Origin: Palleronia pelagia
Lineage (GTDB): Bacteria; Pseudomonadota; Alphaproteobacteria; Rhodobacterales; Rhodobacteraceae
DNA length: 64,000 bases
Reading direction: 5' to 3'
Assembly (NCBI RefSeq): GCF_900110115.1
Contig: NZ_FOCM01000001.1
Location: 1 to 64,000 of the forward strand
The notes below the pieces were generated by a model. The model saw only the letters and a program-made list of their open reading frames with translations. It had not been told where the DNA came from and made no database searches. Positions 45,428 through 57,351 of the stretch are shown piece by piece. Made by a program: the position numbers and the translations under genes. Position 1 is the first letter of the stretch. Each line of letters opens with the position of its first letter.

Positions 45428-47446
45428 ATGAGCGATCTTCGCAAAATCATCATCGACGGGCGAGAGATCGAGGTCGATCCGGCGATGACCCTGATCCAGG
45501 CCTGCGAACAGGCCGGGATCGAGATCCCGCGGTTCTGCTACCACGAACGCCTGTCCATCGCCGGCAACTGCCGCATGTGCCTGGTCGAGGTCGTGGGCGG
45601 CCCGCCCAAGCCCGCCGCCAGCTGTGCCATGCAGGTGCGCGACCTGCGCCCCGGCCCCGAAGGCGCGCCGCCGCAGGTCAAGACGAACAGCCCCATGGTC
45701 AAGAAGGCCCGCGAAGGGGTGATGGAGTTCCTGCTCATCAACCACCCGCTGGACTGCCCGATCTGTGACCAGGGCGGCGAATGCGACCTGCAGGACCAGG
45801 CCATGGCCTATGGCGTCGACTTCTCGCGCTTCCGCGAACCGAAGCGGTCGGTCACCAACATGGACCTGGGCCCGCTGGTCGGCACCCACATGACGCGCTG
45901 CATCTCGTGCACCCGCTGCGTGCGCTTCATCACCGAGGTCGCGGGCATGCCCGAGCTGGGCCAGACCGGCCGGGGCGAGGATGCCGAGATCACCAGCTAC
46001 CTGGGCCAGACCCTCGACTCCGAGATGCAGGGCAACATCGTGGACCTGTGCCCGGTGGGCGCGCTGACCTCTAAGCCCTATGCGTTCACCGCCCGCCCGT
46101 GGGAGCTGCAGAAGACCGAGACCATCGACGTGATGGATGCGCTCGGCTCGAACATCCGCGTGGACACCAAGGGGCGCGAAGTCATGCGCATCCTGCCGCG
46201 CAACAATGACGGCATCAACGAGGAGTGGCTCGCCGACCGGTCGCGCTACGTGTGGGACGGCCTGCGCCGGCAACGGCTCGACAAGCCCTATATCCGCGAG
46301 AACGGCAAGCTGCGCCCGGCCACCTGGCCCGAGGCCCTGTCGGCCGCGGCCGAGGCCATGAAGGGCAAGAAGATCGCCGGGCTCGTCGGGGACCTTGCGC
46401 CGACCGAGGCGATCCATGCGCTGAAGCAACTGGTCGAAGGGCAGGGCGGCAAGGTCGAGTGTCGTCTCGACGGCGCCAAGCTGCCCCAGGGCAACCGCGC
46501 CGCCTATGCCGGCACCGCCGCGATCGAGGATATCGACCACGCGAAGGCCGTCATGCTGATCGGCACCAACCCCCGGCTCGAAGCGCCGGTGCTGAACAGC
46601 CGGATCCGCAAGGCCTGGCTGCGCGGCGCCGATGTGGGCCTGGTGGGCGAGGCCGTGGACCTGACCTATTCCTACGACCACCTGGGCGACGGCCCGGGCA
46701 CGCTGGACGACCTGCTGTCGCGCGACCATTCCGACGTGCGCGAGAAGCCGTCGGTCATCATCGTGGGCCAGGCCGCCCTCCGCCGCGACGACGGCGCGGC
46801 CGTCCTGGCCGCCGCGCAGGCGCTGGCCGAGGCGACGGGCTCGGGCCTGCTGATCCTGCACACCGCCGCGTCGCGCGTGGGTGCGATGGACGTGGGCGCG
46901 GTTACCGAGGGCGGCCTGGACGCTGCCATGGACGGGGCCGAGGTGATTTTCTCGCTGGGCGCCGACGAGGTCGAGGTCGCCCAGGGGCCCACAGTGATCT
47001 ACCAGGGCAGTCATGGTGACCGGGGCGCGCACCGGGCCGACATCATCCTGCCCGCCGCCGCCTGGACCGAGGAGCAGGGCCTGTTCGTCAATACCGAAGG
47101 TCGTCCGCAGCTGGCGCTGCGCGCCAACTTCGCCCCCGGTGAAGCCAAGGAAAACTGGGCCATCCTGCGCGCCCTGTCGGCCGAGATGGGCGCGACGCTG
47201 CCCTTCGATTCCATCGCCGAGCTGCGGCGCGGCATGGTCGACGCGGTGCCGCATCTGGGCCTGCTGGACGAGCTGGCCGAGAACGAGGGGGAAACCCTTG
47301 CCCGCGGCGACGTGGCCAAGACGCCCTTCGGGCAGGCGCTTCAGGACCATTACCTGGTGAACCCGATTGCCCGGGCGAGCCAGCTCATGGCCGAGCTCAG
47401 CGCGGGCGCCAAGGCGCGCGCGGGTGCCGCGCTTGCGGCCGAGTGA
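45428..47446 (+). CDS. nuoG: NADH-quinone oxidoreductase subunit G
   Basis: A 672-residue 75-kDa subunit carrying several iron-sulphur clusters. N-terminal [2Fe-2S] ligands: [20 protein letters not shown]; His/Cys ligands of the next cluster: [19 protein letters not shown]; then [12 protein letters not shown] with a last Cys in [14 protein letters not shown]. The rest is a molybdopterin-oxidoreductase-like domain without molybdenum, ending in a short Ala-rich tail. There are 181 bases before it. Its TGA overlaps a possible GTG of the next gene. Confidence 0.98.
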   Translation: MSDLRKIIIDGREIEVDPAMTLIQACEQAGIEIPRFCYHERLSIAGNCRMCLVEVVGGPPKPAASCAMQVRDLRPGPEGAPPQVKTNSPMVKKAREGVMEFLLINHPLDCPICDQGGECDLQDQAMAYGVDFSRFREPKRSVTNMDLGPLVGTHMTRCISCTRCVRFITEVAGMPELGQTGRGEDAEITSYLGQTLDSEMQGNIVDLCPVGALTSKPYAFTARPWELQKTETIDVMDALGSNIRVDTKGREVMRILPRNNDGINEEWLADRSRYVWDGLRRQRLDKPYIRENGKLRPATWPEALSAAAEAMKGKKIAGLVGDLAPTEAIHALKQLVEGQGGKVECRLDGAKLPQGNRAAYAGTAAIEDIDHAKAVMLIGTNPRLEAPVLNSRIRKAWLRGADVGLVGEAVDLTYSYDHLGDGPGTLDDLLSRDHSDVREKPSVIIVGQAALRRDDGAAVLAAAQALAEATGSGLLILHTAASRVGAMDVGAVTEGGLDAAMDGAEVIFSLGADEVEVAQGPTVIYQGSHGDRGAHRADIILPAAAWTEEQGLFVNTEGRPQLALRANFAPGEAKENWAILRALSAEMGATLPFDSIAELRRGMVDAVPHLGLLDELAENEGETLARGDVAKTPFGQALQDHYLVNPIARASQLMAELSAGAKARAGAALAAE

Positions 47447-47451
47447 CCGGA

Positions 47452-47865
47452 ATGCGCCCGGCCTCCATCGCGGTGGTGGCTCTTGCGCTCGGGGGCTGCT
47501 CGGGGGCCGTCGATGATGGCCCCGACCTGCCGGTGACCCGGGTGATCCCGCCCGAGAACGCCAGCTATGCAGGTGTCCAGACGCGCCTGCTGGAGCCTGA
47601 CCTGGTGAATTTCCTGGTCGAGATGCGCGGCGCGCGCGCCCCGGCGGACGTGGATGCCTATGCCCGCTGCGCTGCCGCGCAATACGCCCTGATCCGCGGC
47701 TTCGGTTTCGCGCGGCACATCCGCACGAATGTCGAGGAAGAGGGTGGCGTTTGGCGCGGAGATGCGGTTTACACGGTGTCGCCCGCGCTGCCACCGGGGG
47801 CCCGAAATATTGACGCCGAAGTCGTCGTGGCGACCTGCCAGCAGGACGGCATTCCAACGGTCTGA
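47452..47865 (+). CDS. Lipoprotein between nuoG and nuoH
   Basis: A 137-residue predicted lipoprotein. The signal RPASIAVVALALGGC ends in a lipobox. The mature domain includes YARCAAAQYALIRGFGFARH and VVATCQQDG, so two further Cys. An alternative start is GTG 47443, which overlaps the nuoG stop as GTGA; I prefer ATG 47452 because the signal peptide then starts cleanly. No known domain. It is the last of the non-structural genes in the cluster. Confidence 0.7.
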   Translation: MRPASIAVVALALGGCSGAVDDGPDLPVTRVIPPENASYAGVQTRLLEPDLVNFLVEMRGARAPADVDAYARCAAAQYALIRGFGFARHIRTNVEEEGGVWRGDAVYTVSPALPPGARNIDAEVVVATCQQDGIPTV

Positions 47866-47886
47866 CAGTGACGGAGCCAAGCCATC

Positions 47887-48924
47887 ATGTCTGAATTCCT
47901 GACCACCCCAGCGGGCATCGTCCTGATCGTCGCGGCGCAGGCCGGTCTGATCGTGACCTTCGTCATGGTGAGCCTGCTGTTCATGGTCTACGGCGACCGC
48001 AAGATCTGGGCCGCCGTGCAGATGCGGCGCGGCCCGAACGTGGTCGGCATCTTCGGCCTGCTGCAGACGGTGGCCGACGCGCTGAAATACGTTCTGAAGG
48101 AAATCGTGGTGCCCGCCGGCGCGGACCGAACGGTGTTCCTGATGGCGCCGCTCATGTCCTTCGTGCTGGCGATGCTGGCCTGGGCCGTGATCCCGTTCAA
48201 CGACACATGGGTGCTGGCCGACATCAACGTGGCCGTACTGTTCATCTTCGCGATCTCGTCGCTGGAAGTGTACGGCGTCATCATGGGCGGCTGGGCGTCG
48301 AACTCGAAATATCCGTTCCTCGGGTCGCTGCGCTCGGCGGCGCAGATGATCTCGTACGAGGTGTCGCTGGGCCTGATCATCATCGGTGTCATCATCACCA
48401 CCGGCAGCCTGAACTTCGGCGACATCGTGCGCGCGCAGGACGGCAACCTGGGCCTGTTCAACTGGTACTGGCTGCCGCACTTCCCGATGGTATTCCTGTT
48501 CTTCATCTCGTGCCTGGCCGAGACCAACCGCCCGCCCTTCGACCTGCCCGAGGCCGAGTCCGAGCTCGTCGCCGGCTACCAGGTGGAATACAGCTCGACC
48601 CCGTTCCTGCTGTTCATGGCCGGCGAATACATCGCGATCTTCCTGCTCTGCGCCGTGACCACGCTGCTGTTCTTCGGCGGCTGGCTGTCGCCCATCCCGT
48701 TCCTGCCTGACGGGGCGTTCTGGATGGTGCTGAAGATGGCATTCTTCTTCTTCCTCTTCGCGATGGTGAAGGCCGTCGTGCCCCGCTATCGCTACGACCA
48801 GCTGATGCGACTGGGCTGGAAGGTGTTCCTGCCGTTCAGCCTGTTCTGGGTCGTGCTGGTGTCGTTCTTCGCCCATTTCGAGCTGTTCGGCGGCGCCTAC
48901 GCCCGTTGGACGGTGGGGGGCTGA
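47887..48924 (+). CDS. nuoH: NADH-quinone oxidoreductase subunit H
   Basis: A 345-residue membrane subunit with eight transmembrane helices that joins the peripheral and membrane arms and lines the quinone channel. Family marks: [43 protein letters not shown] and [21 protein letters not shown] 47887 is typical. Confidence 0.98.
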   Translation: MSEFLTTPAGIVLIVAAQAGLIVTFVMVSLLFMVYGDRKIWAAVQMRRGPNVVGIFGLLQTVADALKYVLKEIVVPAGADRTVFLMAPLMSFVLAMLAWAVIPFNDTWVLADINVAVLFIFAISSLEVYGVIMGGWASNSKYPFLGSLRSAAQMISYEVSLGLIIIGVIITTGSLNFGDIVRAQDGNLGLFNWYWLPHFPMVFLFFISCLAETNRPPFDLPEAESELVAGYQVEYSSTPFLLFMAGEYIAIFLLCAVTTLLFFGGWLSPIPFLPDGAFWMVLKMAFFFFLFAMVKAVVPRYRYDQLMRLGWKVFLPFSLFWVVLVSFFAHFELFGGAYARWTVGG

Positions 48925-49105
48925 TCGTTGGGCGTCGGTGCTGTCACGCGTCTGCACGGGGCCGGAACGCCCGCGCTCGCTCGCCTGACGCGGCGCTGCG
49001 GCGCAGGTCCATATCAAGGCGGCGCCCGTCGCGCCGCATCCGTCCGGGGTGGCCGTCGCGCCGCCCGGACGCCCGAAATTGCTACCGCCACCAAGGAGGC
49101 GACCC
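48925..49105. other. Gene-free gap before nuoI
   Basis: 181 bases between nuoH and nuoI. Small open frames here encode Arg/Gly/Ala-rich strings with no start signal and look spurious. AAGGAGG at about 49093 is the nuoI ribosome site. I see no hairpin or repeat that stands out. Confidence 0.6.
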
Positions 49106-49606
49106 ATGGCTGACACCGGTTTCGACTATGCCCGCGCGGGCCGTTACTGGCTGCTGTTCGACATGTTCAAGGGCCTGAAGCTGGGGCTGAAGTACTTCTT
49201 CGCCCCCAAGGCCACCCTGAACTATCCGCACGAGAAGGGCCCGATCAGCCCACGGTTCCGTGGCGAACACGCGCTGCGCCGCTATCCCAACGGGGAAGAG
49301 CGCTGCATCGCCTGCAAGCTGTGCGAGGCGATCTGCCCCGCGCAGGCCATCACCATCGATGCCGAACCGCGCGAGGACGGCAGCCGCCGTACCACGCGTT
49401 ATGACATCGACATGACAAAATGCATCTATTGCGGTTTCTGCCAGGAAGCCTGCCCGGTCGATGCCATCGTCGAGGGGCCGAATTTCGAGTTCTCGACCGA
49501 AACCCGGGAAGAGCTGTACTACGACAAGCAGAAGCTTCTGGAAAACGGCGAGCGCTGGGAAGCCGAGATCGCCCGCAACCTGGAAATCGACGCGCCCTAC
49601 CGCTGA
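49106..49606 (+). CDS. nuoI: NADH-quinone oxidoreductase subunit I
   Basis: A 166-residue 8Fe ferredoxin-type subunit holding clusters N6a and N6b. The ligands are Cys67, 70, 73, 77 ([12 protein letters not shown]) and Cys106, 109, 112, 116 ([12 protein letters not shown]). The N-terminal amphipathic helix ([12 protein letters not shown]) anchors it to the membrane. The site AAGGAGG is 7 bases upstream of ATG 49106. Confidence 0.98.
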   Translation: MADTGFDYARAGRYWLLFDMFKGLKLGLKYFFAPKATLNYPHEKGPISPRFRGEHALRRYPNGEERCIACKLCEAICPAQAITIDAEPREDGSRRTTRYDIDMTKCIYCGFCQEACPVDAIVEGPNFEFSTETREELYYDKQKLLENGERWEAEIARNLEIDAPYR

Positions 49607-49637
49607 GCCGCGTCCCGCCGGACCCGAGGATTCATCC

Positions 49638-50252
49638 ATGACCCCAGCCGATTTCGCCTTCTACCTGTTCGCGACCGCCGTGGTCGCGGCGGGGCTGTTC
49701 ACCGTTATCGCCCGCAACCCGGTGCACTCGGTCCTGTGGCTGATCCTGGCCTTCCTGTCGTCGGCGGGCCTGTTCGTCCTGTTGGGCGCCGAGTTCGTGG
49801 CCATGCTGCTGATCATCGTATACGTGGGCGCGGTCGCGGTGCTGTTCCTGTTCGTGGTGATGATGCTCGACGTGGATTTCGCCGAGCTGAAGGCCGAGAT
49901 GGCCAAGTACATGCCATTGGCGTTGCTGATCGGGGTCGTGATCCTCATGCAGCTGGGCATCGCCTTCGGCGTCTGGCAATCCAGCCCCATCGCCGAACAG
50001 AACCTGGCCGCCCGGCCCGAGGATTTCACCAACGCCGCCAACACCAACCTGCTGGGTCAGCTGATCTACGACGACTACCTGCTGCTGTTCCAGCTGGCGG
50101 GGCTGATCCTGCTGGTGGCGATGATCGGGGCCATCGTGCTGACGCTGCGCCATCGCTCGGACGTGAAACGTCAGAACGTGGTCGCCCAGATGATGCGCGA
50201 TCCGGCCAAGGCGATGGAATTGAAGGACGTGAAGCCGGGGCAGGGGCTTTAA
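49638..50252 (+). CDS. nuoJ: NADH-quinone oxidoreductase subunit J
   Basis: A 204-residue membrane subunit with five helices. Conserved segment: [31 protein letters not shown], the helix with the pi-bulge used in coupling (key residues Glu, Tyr, Gly). The C-terminal helix [20 protein letters not shown] and a cytosolic tail end the protein. ATG 49638 is chosen since the frame upstream runs into nuoI. Confidence 0.97.
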   Translation: MTPADFAFYLFATAVVAAGLFTVIARNPVHSVLWLILAFLSSAGLFVLLGAEFVAMLLIIVYVGAVAVLFLFVVMMLDVDFAELKAEMAKYMPLALLIGVVILMQLGIAFGVWQSSPIAEQNLAARPEDFTNAANTNLLGQLIYDDYLLLFQLAGLILLVAMIGAIVLTLRHRSDVKRQNVVAQMMRDPAKAMELKDVKPGQGL

Positions 50253-50334
50253 CCTCGGGGGCCGATGGCCTATCCGGCAATCGGGCGCGGGGCCGGTCCC
50301 CGATGCCCCCAGAAGACCAAGAAGGACGAGGGAC

Positions 50335-50640
50335 ATGATCGGAATTGAGCATTACCTGACCGTCGCGGCCGCGTTGTTCGTGATCGGGATTTTCGGCCTG
50401 TTCCTGAACCGCAAGAACGTCATCATCATCCTGATGAGCGTCGAGCTGATGCTGCTGGCCGTGAACATCAACCTGGTCGCCTTCTCGGCCTACCTGGGTG
50501 ATCTGGTCGGTCAGGTCTTTACCCTGTTCGTGCTGACCGTCGCCGCGGCCGAGGCGGCCATCGGCCTCGCGATCCTCGTCTGTTTCTTCCGCAACCGCGG
50601 CACCATCGACGTCGAAGACGTCAACGTGATGAAGGGCTGA
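50335..50640 (+). CDS. nuoK: NADH-quinone oxidoreductase subunit K
   Basis: A 101-residue subunit with three transmembrane helices. The two buried glutamates needed for proton movement are in [14 protein letters not shown] and [13 protein letters not shown]. Standard length; four bases before nuoL. Confidence 0.98.
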   Translation: MIGIEHYLTVAAALFVIGIFGLFLNRKNVIIILMSVELMLLAVNINLVAFSAYLGDLVGQVFTLFVLTVAAAEAAIGLAILVCFFRNRGTIDVEDVNVMKG

Positions 50641-50644
50641 GCGC

Positions 50645-52828
50645 ATGACGACGATCATCCTGTTCGCGCCGCTGGTCGGCGCGCTGATCTGCGGCTTCGG
50701 CTGGCGCTTCATCGGTGAGAAGCCGGCGCAGTGGACCGCCACGGGCCTGCTGTTCCTCGCGGCCGTGCTGTCGTGGATCGTGTTCCTGGGCTTCGACGGC
50801 GAGATGCGCCAGGTCCAGATCCTGCGCTGGATCGAGTCCGGCTCGCTCGCTACCGACTGGGCGATCCGTCTGGATCGGCTGACCGCGATCATGCTGGTGG
50901 TGGTGACGACGGTCTCGGCGCTCGTCCATCTCTACAGCTTCGGCTACATGGCCCATGACGAGAACTTCAAGGAAGGCGAAAGCTACCGCCCCCGGTTCTT
51001 CGCCTACCTGTCCTTCTTCACCTTCGCGATGCTGACGCTGGTGACGGCCGACAACCTCGTCCAGATGTTCTTCGGCTGGGAAGGCGTGGGCGTCGCGTCC
51101 TACCTGCTGATCGGCTTCTACTACCGCAAGCCCAGCGCCAACGCCGCCGCGATCAAGGCCTTCGTTGTCAACCGCGTGGGCGATTTCGGGTACGCGCTGG
51201 GGATCTTCGCGCTGTTCTTCCTGGTCGACAGCGTCCAGTTCAACGACATCTTCGCCGCCGGGCCCGAGCTTGCGCAGACCGAGCTCAGCTTCCTCTGGAC
51301 CACCTGGAACGCGGCCGAGCTGGTGGCCTTCCTGCTGTTCGTGGGCGCCATGGGCAAATCGGCACAGCTGATCCTGCACACGTGGCTGCCCGACGCCATG
51401 GAAGGCCCGACGCCCGTGTCCGCCCTGATCCACGCGGCGACGATGGTGACCGCGGGCGTCTTCCTGGTCTGCCGCATGTCGCCGATCATGGAATACGCGC
51501 CCAACGCCACGGCCTTCATCACCTTCCTCGGCGCCTCGACCGCGTTCTTCGCGGCGACGGTGGGCCTGGTGCAGAACGACATCAAGCGCGTGATCGCCTA
51601 TTCGACCTGTTCGCAGCTGGGCTACATGTTCGTGGCCGCGGGCGTGGGCGTCTATTCGGTCGCCATGTTCCACCTGTTCACGCACGCCTTCTTCAAGGCG
51701 ATGCTGTTCCTCGGTGCCGGTTCGGTCATCCACGGGATGCACCACGAGCAGGACATGCGGAACTACGGCGGGCTGAAGGACAAGCTGCCCTACACCTTCT
51801 ACGCCATGCTGATCGGCACGCTGGCCATCACCGGCGTCGGCATCCCGCTGACCCATATCGGCTTCGCCGGGTTCCTGTCGAAGGACGCGGTGATCGAGTC
51901 GGCCTGGGGCGCCCAATCCGGCGTCGGCACCTATGCCTTCTGGATGCTGGTGATCGCGGCCGCCATGACCAGCTTCTACAGCTGGCGGCTGATGTTCCTG
52001 ACCTTCTGGGGCAAGGCGCGCGGCGACAAGCACACGCACGAGCACGCGCACGAGTCGCCCAACATCATGCTGATCCCGCTAGGCGTCCTGGCGGTCGGGT
52101 CGGTCCTGGCGGGCATGATCTGGTACGGGTCGTTCTTCGGCGACCAGGCGCAGGTGAACCGCTATTTCGGCATCCCGGCCCATGCCGAGGCCGAGGCCGC
52201 CGATGACCACGGCGCCGAAACCGCCGCCGGCGACGACACCGGCGAGGGCGTGGGCGAAGCCGCGCAGGAACTGGCGCAGGGCGACGTGGCCGAAGCCGTG
52301 GACGACGCGACCGAGCCGACCGAGGACAGCCACGGCGGCGAGGGCACCCACGGCGATGTGATGGCAGGCGGTTGGGAGGCCGGGGCCATCTACATGGCGC
52401 CCGACAACCATGTCATGGACGATGCGCACCATGCGCCGACGCTGGTGAAGATCAGCCCGTTCATCGCGATGATCCTCGGGCTGTCCCTGGCCTGGCTCAT
52501 GTATATCCGCCGGCCCGAGCTGCCTGGCCGCCTGGCCGGCGCCAACCCGGTGCTCTACCGCTTCCTGCTCAACAAGTGGTACGTGGACGAGATCTACGAC
52601 GCGGTCTTCGTGCGCCCGGCCAAATCGCTTGGCAGCTTCCTGTGGCGGCGCGGCGACGGCAACGTCATCGACGGCGGCATCAACGGCCTGGCCATGGGGA
52701 TCATCCCGATGCTCACCCGGCTCGCCGGCCGCGCGCAAAGCGGATACCTGTTTCACTATGCCTTCGCGATGGTTCTGGGCATCGCGCTCCTCATCACCCT
52801 GATGACGCTCGGCGGAGGGGCGGACTGA
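50645..52828 (+). CDS. nuoL: NADH-quinone oxidoreductase subunit L
   Basis: A 727-residue Mrp-type antiporter-like subunit at the distal end of the membrane arm. The proton-channel parts are [40 protein letters not shown] and [24 protein letters not shown]. An acidic, His-containing insert of about 70 residues (roughly 515-580: [20 protein letters not shown] and on) interrupts the C-terminal region, in a loop that varies among Rhodobacterales. The C-terminal lateral helix region is present. Its stop overlaps nuoM (TGATG). Confidence 0.97.
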   Translation: MTTIILFAPLVGALICGFGWRFIGEKPAQWTATGLLFLAAVLSWIVFLGFDGEMRQVQILRWIESGSLATDWAIRLDRLTAIMLVVVTTVSALVHLYSFGYMAHDENFKEGESYRPRFFAYLSFFTFAMLTLVTADNLVQMFFGWEGVGVASYLLIGFYYRKPSANAAAIKAFVVNRVGDFGYALGIFALFFLVDSVQFNDIFAAGPELAQTELSFLWTTWNAAELVAFLLFVGAMGKSAQLILHTWLPDAMEGPTPVSALIHAATMVTAGVFLVCRMSPIMEYAPNATAFITFLGASTAFFAATVGLVQNDIKRVIAYSTCSQLGYMFVAAGVGVYSVAMFHLFTHAFFKAMLFLGAGSVIHGMHHEQDMRNYGGLKDKLPYTFYAMLIGTLAITGVGIPLTHIGFAGFLSKDAVIESAWGAQSGVGTYAFWMLVIAAAMTSFYSWRLMFLTFWGKARGDKHTHEHAHESPNIMLIPLGVLAVGSVLAGMIWYGSFFGDQAQVNRYFGIPAHAEAEAADDHGAETAAGDDTGEGVGEAAQELAQGDVAEAVDDATEPTEDSHGGEGTHGDVMAGGWEAGAIYMAPDNHVMDDAHHAPTLVKISPFIAMILGLSLAWLMYIRRPELPGRLAGANPVLYRFLLNKWYVDEIYDAVFVRPAKSLGSFLWRRGDGNVIDGGINGLAMGIIPMLTRLAGRAQSGYLFHYAFAMVLGIALLITLMTLGGGAD

Positions 52829-54381
52829 TGGACAATTTGCTTTCGATCATCTGCTTCGTGCCGCTTCTGGCCGCGGCCATCCTGGCGCTGTTCCTTCGCG
52901 GCGACGACGCGGCCGCGCAGAAGAACGCCAAGTGGCTGGCGCTGATCGCCACCGTGGTCAGCTTCCTCCTGTCGCTGTTCGTGCTGGCCGGGTTCGATCC
53001 CGGGGCGGGCTTCCAGTTCGTGGAAGAGGGCGAGTGGATCCTCGGCCTGAACTACAAGATGGGCGTCGACGGGATCAGCGTGCTGTTCGTCATGCTGACC
53101 ACCTTCCTCATGCCGCTGGTCATCATCAGCTGCTGGCAGGTCGAGACGCGCGTGAAGGAATACATGATCGCCTTCCTCGTGCTCGAGACGCTCATGCTGG
53201 GCGTGTTCATGGCGCTGGACATGGTACTGTTCTACCTGTTCTTCGAGGCCGGCCTGATCCCTATGTTCCTGATCATCGGCATCTGGGGCGGGGCGAACCG
53301 GATCTATGCCGCGTTCAAGTTCTTCCTCTACACCTTCCTCGGCTCGGTGCTGATGCTGGTGGCGATGATCGCCATGTTCAACGACGCGGGAACGACCGAC
53401 ATCCCCGCGCTGCTCGAGCACGAGTTCAGCTTCGGCACCTTCAGCGTCCTCGGCATCCAGGTCGTGGGCGGGCTGCAGACCATGCTGTGGCTGGCCTTCT
53501 TCGCCAGCTTCGCGGTCAAGATGCCCATGTGGCCGGTGCACACCTGGCTGCCCGACGCGCACGTGCAGGCGCCCACGGCCGGGTCGGTCGTGCTGGCCGC
53601 GATCCTGCTGAAGCTGGGCGGCTACGGCTTCCTGCGCTTCTCGCTGCCCATGTTCCCGGTCGCGTCCGAGATCCTGGCGCCCTTCGTGCTGTGGCTGAGC
53701 GCCATCGCCATCGTCTACACCTCGCTGGTCGCGTTGGCGCAGACCGACATGAAGAAGCTCATCGCCTATTCGTCGGTCGCCCACATGGGCTATGTCACCG
53801 CCGGTATCTTCAGTGCGAACCAGCAGGGGCTCGATGGCGCCATCTTCCAGATGATCAGCCACGGCTTCATCTCGGGCGCGCTGTTCCTGTGCGTCGGCGT
53901 GATCTACGACCGGATGCACACGCGCGAGATCGACGCCTATGGCGGGCTGGTGAACCGGATGCCGGCCTATGCGCTGATCTTCATGCTGTTCACCATGGCC
54001 AATGTGGGCCTTCCGGGCACCAGCGGCTTCGTCGGTGAATTCCTGACGCTCATGGGCATGTTCCAGGCCAACACCTGGGTGGCGGCGGTGGCGACCACGG
54101 GGGTGATCCTGTCGGCGGCCTACGCTCTGTGGCTCTATCGCCGGGTGGTCATGGGCGCGCTGATCAAGGAAAGCCTGAAGACCATCCAGGACCTGACCCC
54201 GCGCGAGAAATGGACCTTCGCCCCGCTGGCGGCCATGACCATCCTGCTGGGCGTCTACCCCGCGCTGGTGACCGACCGGATCGGGCCCGCGGTGGCGGAT
54301 CTTCTGACGAATTACGACGACGCGGTCGCCGCGGCCGATCTCGGCCACGCGGACGGCACCGCCGTCGCCGAAGCACATTAA
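52828..54381 (+). CDS. nuoM: NADH-quinone oxidoreductase subunit M
   Basis: A 517-residue antiporter-like subunit with about fourteen helices. The coupling residues lie in [21 protein letters not shown] (with the conserved Lys and His) and in [20 protein letters not shown]-type Glu helix; [10 protein letters not shown] follows as [17 protein letters not shown]. Translation is coupled to nuoL. Confidence 0.97.
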   Translation: MDNLLSIICFVPLLAAAILALFLRGDDAAAQKNAKWLALIATVVSFLLSLFVLAGFDPGAGFQFVEEGEWILGLNYKMGVDGISVLFVMLTTFLMPLVIISCWQVETRVKEYMIAFLVLETLMLGVFMALDMVLFYLFFEAGLIPMFLIIGIWGGANRIYAAFKFFLYTFLGSVLMLVAMIAMFNDAGTTDIPALLEHEFSFGTFSVLGIQVVGGLQTMLWLAFFASFAVKMPMWPVHTWLPDAHVQAPTAGSVVLAAILLKLGGYGFLRFSLPMFPVASEILAPFVLWLSAIAIVYTSLVALAQTDMKKLIAYSSVAHMGYVTAGIFSANQQGLDGAIFQMISHGFISGALFLCVGVIYDRMHTREIDAYGGLVNRMPAYALIFMLFTMANVGLPGTSGFVGEFLTLMGMFQANTWVAAVATTGVILSAAYALWLYRRVVMGALIKESLKTIQDLTPREKWTFAPLAAMTILLGVYPALVTDRIGPAVADLLTNYDDAVAAADLGHADGTAVAEAH

Positions 54382-54393
54382 GGGAGCGGCGCC

Positions 54394-55833
54394 ATGAGCT
54401 CTGCCGATTTTGCCATCCTCGCGCCCGAGATCCTGCTGGCCGTCTACGCCATGCTGGCGCTGCTGGGCGCGGTCTACACCCGCAAGGACGGGCTGGCGCC
54501 CGCGCTGGTGTGGATCACCGCCATCCTGTTCGTGCTGGTGGCGGCGTGGATCGGGCTGGGCGGCGGCGGCACCGATGTCGCCTTCAACGGGCTGTTCATC
54601 GACGATGCGTTCTCGCGCTTCGGCAAGGTCGTGGTGCTGCTGTCGGCCGCGTCGATCCTGGTGATGAGCCAGGAATACATGGCCCGCCGCGGGCTGCTGC
54701 GGTTCGAATACCCCGTCCTCGTCACCCTGGCGGCCATCGGCATGATGGTCATGGTCAGCGCGGGCGACCTGATCGCGCTCTACATGGGGCTCGAGCTTCA
54801 GTCGCTGGCGCTCTACGTGGTCGCCGCCCTGCGCCGCGACAGCGTGAAATCGACCGAGGCCGGGCTGAAATACTTCGTCCTCGGCGCGCTCAGCTCGGGC
54901 CTGCTGCTCTATGGCGCGTCGCTGACCTATGGCTTCGCGGGCACCACGCTGTTCTCCGGCATCATCGAGGCGGCGGGCGAGGGCACGGCGTCGCTGGGCC
55001 TACTGTTCGGCCTGGTGTTCATCGCGGCCGGCCTGGCCTTCAAGGTCAGCGCGGCACCCTTCCACATGTGGACACCCGACGTCTACGAGGGCTCGCCCAC
55101 GCCGATCACCGCCTTCTTCGCCACGGCCCCCAAGGTCGCGGCCATGGGGCTGTTCGCCCGCGTGGTGCATGATGCGTTCGGTGGCGTGGTGTCGGACTGG
55201 ACCCAGATCGTGGCGCTCCTGTCGGTCGCGTCCATGTTCCTGGGCGCCGTTGCCGCCATTGGGCAGACCGACATCAAGCGGCTGATGGCCTATTCCTCGA
55301 TCAACCACATGGGCTTCGCGCTGATGGGCCTGGCCAGCGGGACGGCTTTCGGCGTGCAGGCCATGCTGGTCTACATGGCCATCTACGTCACCATGAACGT
55401 GGGCACATTCGCCTTCATCCTGACCATGGAGAAGGACGGCGTGCCGGTGGTGAGGATCGACGCACTGAACTCCTACGCCTCGCGCGAGCCGACCAAGGCG
55501 CTGGCGGTGCTGGTGCTCATGTTCTCGATGGCCGGCGTGCCGCCGCTGGTGGGTTTCTTCGGCAAGTTCTACGTGCTCAGCGCGGCGGTGCAGGCCGACA
55601 TGGCGTGGCTGGCGGTGCTGGGCGTGATCGCCTCGGCCATCGCGGCGTATTACTACCTGCGGATCGTCTACTACATGTATTTCGGCGAGCCGTCGGATGC
55701 GCTGAACGGCGGACGGTCGCCGGTGCTCTGGGGGTTCCTCATGGCGTCCGCCGCCGCGATGGTGCTGGGCGTCGTGAACCTCTTCGGTGTCGAGGGCGCG
55801 GCGGCCCTGGCGGCGCAAACCCTTGTCAACTGA
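54394..55833 (+). CDS. nuoN: NADH-quinone oxidoreductase subunit N
   Basis: A 479-residue antiporter-like subunit. Family marks: [41 protein letters not shown] and [28 protein letters not shown] precedes ATG 54394. It is the last complex I gene; birA begins inside its end. Confidence 0.97.
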   Translation: MSSADFAILAPEILLAVYAMLALLGAVYTRKDGLAPALVWITAILFVLVAAWIGLGGGGTDVAFNGLFIDDAFSRFGKVVVLLSAASILVMSQEYMARRGLLRFEYPVLVTLAAIGMMVMVSAGDLIALYMGLELQSLALYVVAALRRDSVKSTEAGLKYFVLGALSSGLLLYGASLTYGFAGTTLFSGIIEAAGEGTASLGLLFGLVFIAAGLAFKVSAAPFHMWTPDVYEGSPTPITAFFATAPKVAAMGLFARVVHDAFGGVVSDWTQIVALLSVASMFLGAVAAIGQTDIKRLMAYSSINHMGFALMGLASGTAFGVQAMLVYMAIYVTMNVGTFAFILTMEKDGVPVVRIDALNSYASREPTKALAVLVLMFSMAGVPPLVGFFGKFYVLSAAVQADMAWLAVLGVIASAIAAYYYLRIVYYMYFGEPSDALNGGRSPVLWGFLMASAAAMVLGVVNLFGVEGAAALAAQTLVN

Positions 55834-56560
55834 GCCGTCCTGGCCCGAGGGCTACGCACGGCTGGTTCGGGACAGCATCGACAGCACCAATGCCGAGGGC
55901 CTTCGCCTGGCACCCACGCTGGAGCGCCCCACCTGGATCCTAGGGCATGAACAGACCGGCGGTCGCGGACGGCGCGGCCGGAGCTGGGCCACGCCGCGGG
56001 GCAATTTCTCGGCCACGCTGATGATGCGGCCCACGGGCACTGCCGGATGGGCGGCGCTGCGCAGCTTTCTTGCCGCCAATGCCCTGTTCGAGACGCTTGC
56101 CCTGCACGTGGACCGCACGCGCCTGTCGCTCAAATGGCCCAATGACGTGCTGCTGGACGGCGGCAAGGTGGCCGGGATCCTGCTGGAAACGACGACGCGG
56201 AATGGCGCGGTGGACTGGCTGGCCATCGGGATCGGCGTGAACGTCGCGCATGTGCCCGAGGGAATCCGCGACGCGGCCTTTCCGCCAGTGAAGCTGGATC
56301 TCGACATCGCGGCCGAGGATCTGCTCACGTCGCTCGCCGGGTTCTACGCCACCGAAGAAGGAATCATCGAGCGGCTGGGCTTCGCGCCGATCCGCGAGAA
56401 ATGGCTGCGCCACGCCGCGCGCCTGGGCGAAGTCATCACCGCGCGCACCGGCACCGAAGAACTCACAGGCGTGTTCCGCGACGTGGATGAGGGCGGCCAC
56501 CTGGTGCTCGACACTCCCGAGGGCGAGCGGCGGATCGCGGCCGCCGATATCTACTTCTAG
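55823..56560 (+). CDS. birA: Biotin--[acetyl-CoA-carboxylase] ligase
   Basis: A 245-residue biotin protein ligase without the N-terminal DNA-binding domain, so an enzyme and not a repressor. The biotinyl-AMP loop is [21 protein letters not shown], the catalytic core continues with [20 protein letters not shown], and the C-terminal SH3-like domain ends in IAAADIYF. No ATG fits; TTG 55823 is the likely start and overlaps nuoN by 11 bases. It would biotinylate MccA. A birA gene at the end of nuo is also known in Paracoccus. Confidence 0.9.
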   Translation: MSTEPSWPEGYARLVRDSIDSTNAEGLRLAPTLERPTWILGHEQTGGRGRRGRSWATPRGNFSATLMMRPTGTAGWAALRSFLAANALFETLALHVDRTRLSLKWPNDVLLDGGKVAGILLETTTRNGAVDWLAIGIGVNVAHVPEGIRDAAFPPVKLDLDIAAEDLLTSLAGFYATEEGIIERLGFAPIREKWLRHAARLGEVITARTGTEELTGVFRDVDEGGHLVLDTPEGERRIAAADIYF

Positions 56561-56572
56561 GGGACCTCGCGC

Positions 56573-57349
56573 ATGCTTCTGGCCATCGATTGCGGCAACA
56601 CGAATACCGTTTTCTCGATCTTCGACGGCGAGAGCTTCATCGCGACCTGGCGCACCTCGACCGAATGGCAGCGCACGGCGGACCAGTATTATGTCTGGCT
56701 GCGCACCCTGATGAGCCTGAACAAGATCGACGTCGCGATCGACGAGGTGATCGTCAGCTCGACCGTGCCGCGCGTGGTGTTCAACCTGCGGGTCCTGTGC
56801 AACCGTTACTTCGACTGCCGGCCTTACGTGGTGGGCAAGCCCGACTGCCTGCTGCCGGTGGACGTGCGGGTGGACAGCGGCACGCAGGTGGGGCCGGACC
56901 GGCTGGTCAACACGGTGGGCGGCTTCGATCTTCACGGGCCGGACCTGATCGTCGTGGATTTCGGCACCGCCACCACCTTCGACGTGGTGGGGCGTGATGG
57001 CGCCTATGTGGGCGGTGTCATTTCGCCGGGTGTTAATCTGTCGCTGCAGGCCCTACATGACGCTGCAGCTGCATTGCCTCTGGTCGACGTGACCAAGCCC
57101 GCGCAGGTCGTGGGCAAGAACACCGTCGACTGCATGCAGTCCGGAATTTTCTGGGGCTATGTGGGCCTCATCAACGGGGTGGTCGAGCGCATCAAGGACG
57201 AGCGCGCCCGCCCCATGAAGGTCATCGGAACGGGTGGGCTGGCACCGTTATTCCAGCAAGGTGACGCGTTGTTCGACGTGTTCGAAGACAATCTGACGAT
57301 GCACGGGTTGGTCGTGATCCATCGTCACAACAAGGAAATGGGTAACTAA
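56573..57349 (+). CDS. coaX: Type III pantothenate kinase
   Basis: A 258-residue enzyme that phosphorylates pantothenate in the first step of CoA synthesis. Motifs: AIDCGNTNTVFSIFDG (phosphate-binding), PDRLVNTVGGF, IVVDFGTATTFDVV with the catalytic Asp, and GGVISPGVNLSLQAL. GGGACC precedes ATG 56573, 12 bases after birA, and the gene ends two bases before rnj. Confidence 0.96.
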   Translation: MLLAIDCGNTNTVFSIFDGESFIATWRTSTEWQRTADQYYVWLRTLMSLNKIDVAIDEVIVSSTVPRVVFNLRVLCNRYFDCRPYVVGKPDCLLPVDVRVDSGTQVGPDRLVNTVGGFDLHGPDLIVVDFGTATTFDVVGRDGAYVGGVISPGVNLSLQALHDAAAALPLVDVTKPAQVVGKNTVDCMQSGIFWGYVGLINGVVERIKDERARPMKVIGTGGLAPLFQQGDALFDVFEDNLTMHGLVVIHRHNKEMGN

Positions 57350-57351
57350 CC

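Noticed and set aside
45311-47857. Long frame antisense to nuoG
   Set aside because: Shadow of the sense gene; nuoG has all its iron-sulphur motifs and correct length, so the antisense frame is not a gene.
48928-49113. Small plus-strand frame in the gap before nuoI
   Set aside because: Arg/Ala/Gly-rich composition, no start signal, overlaps the nuoI ribosome site.
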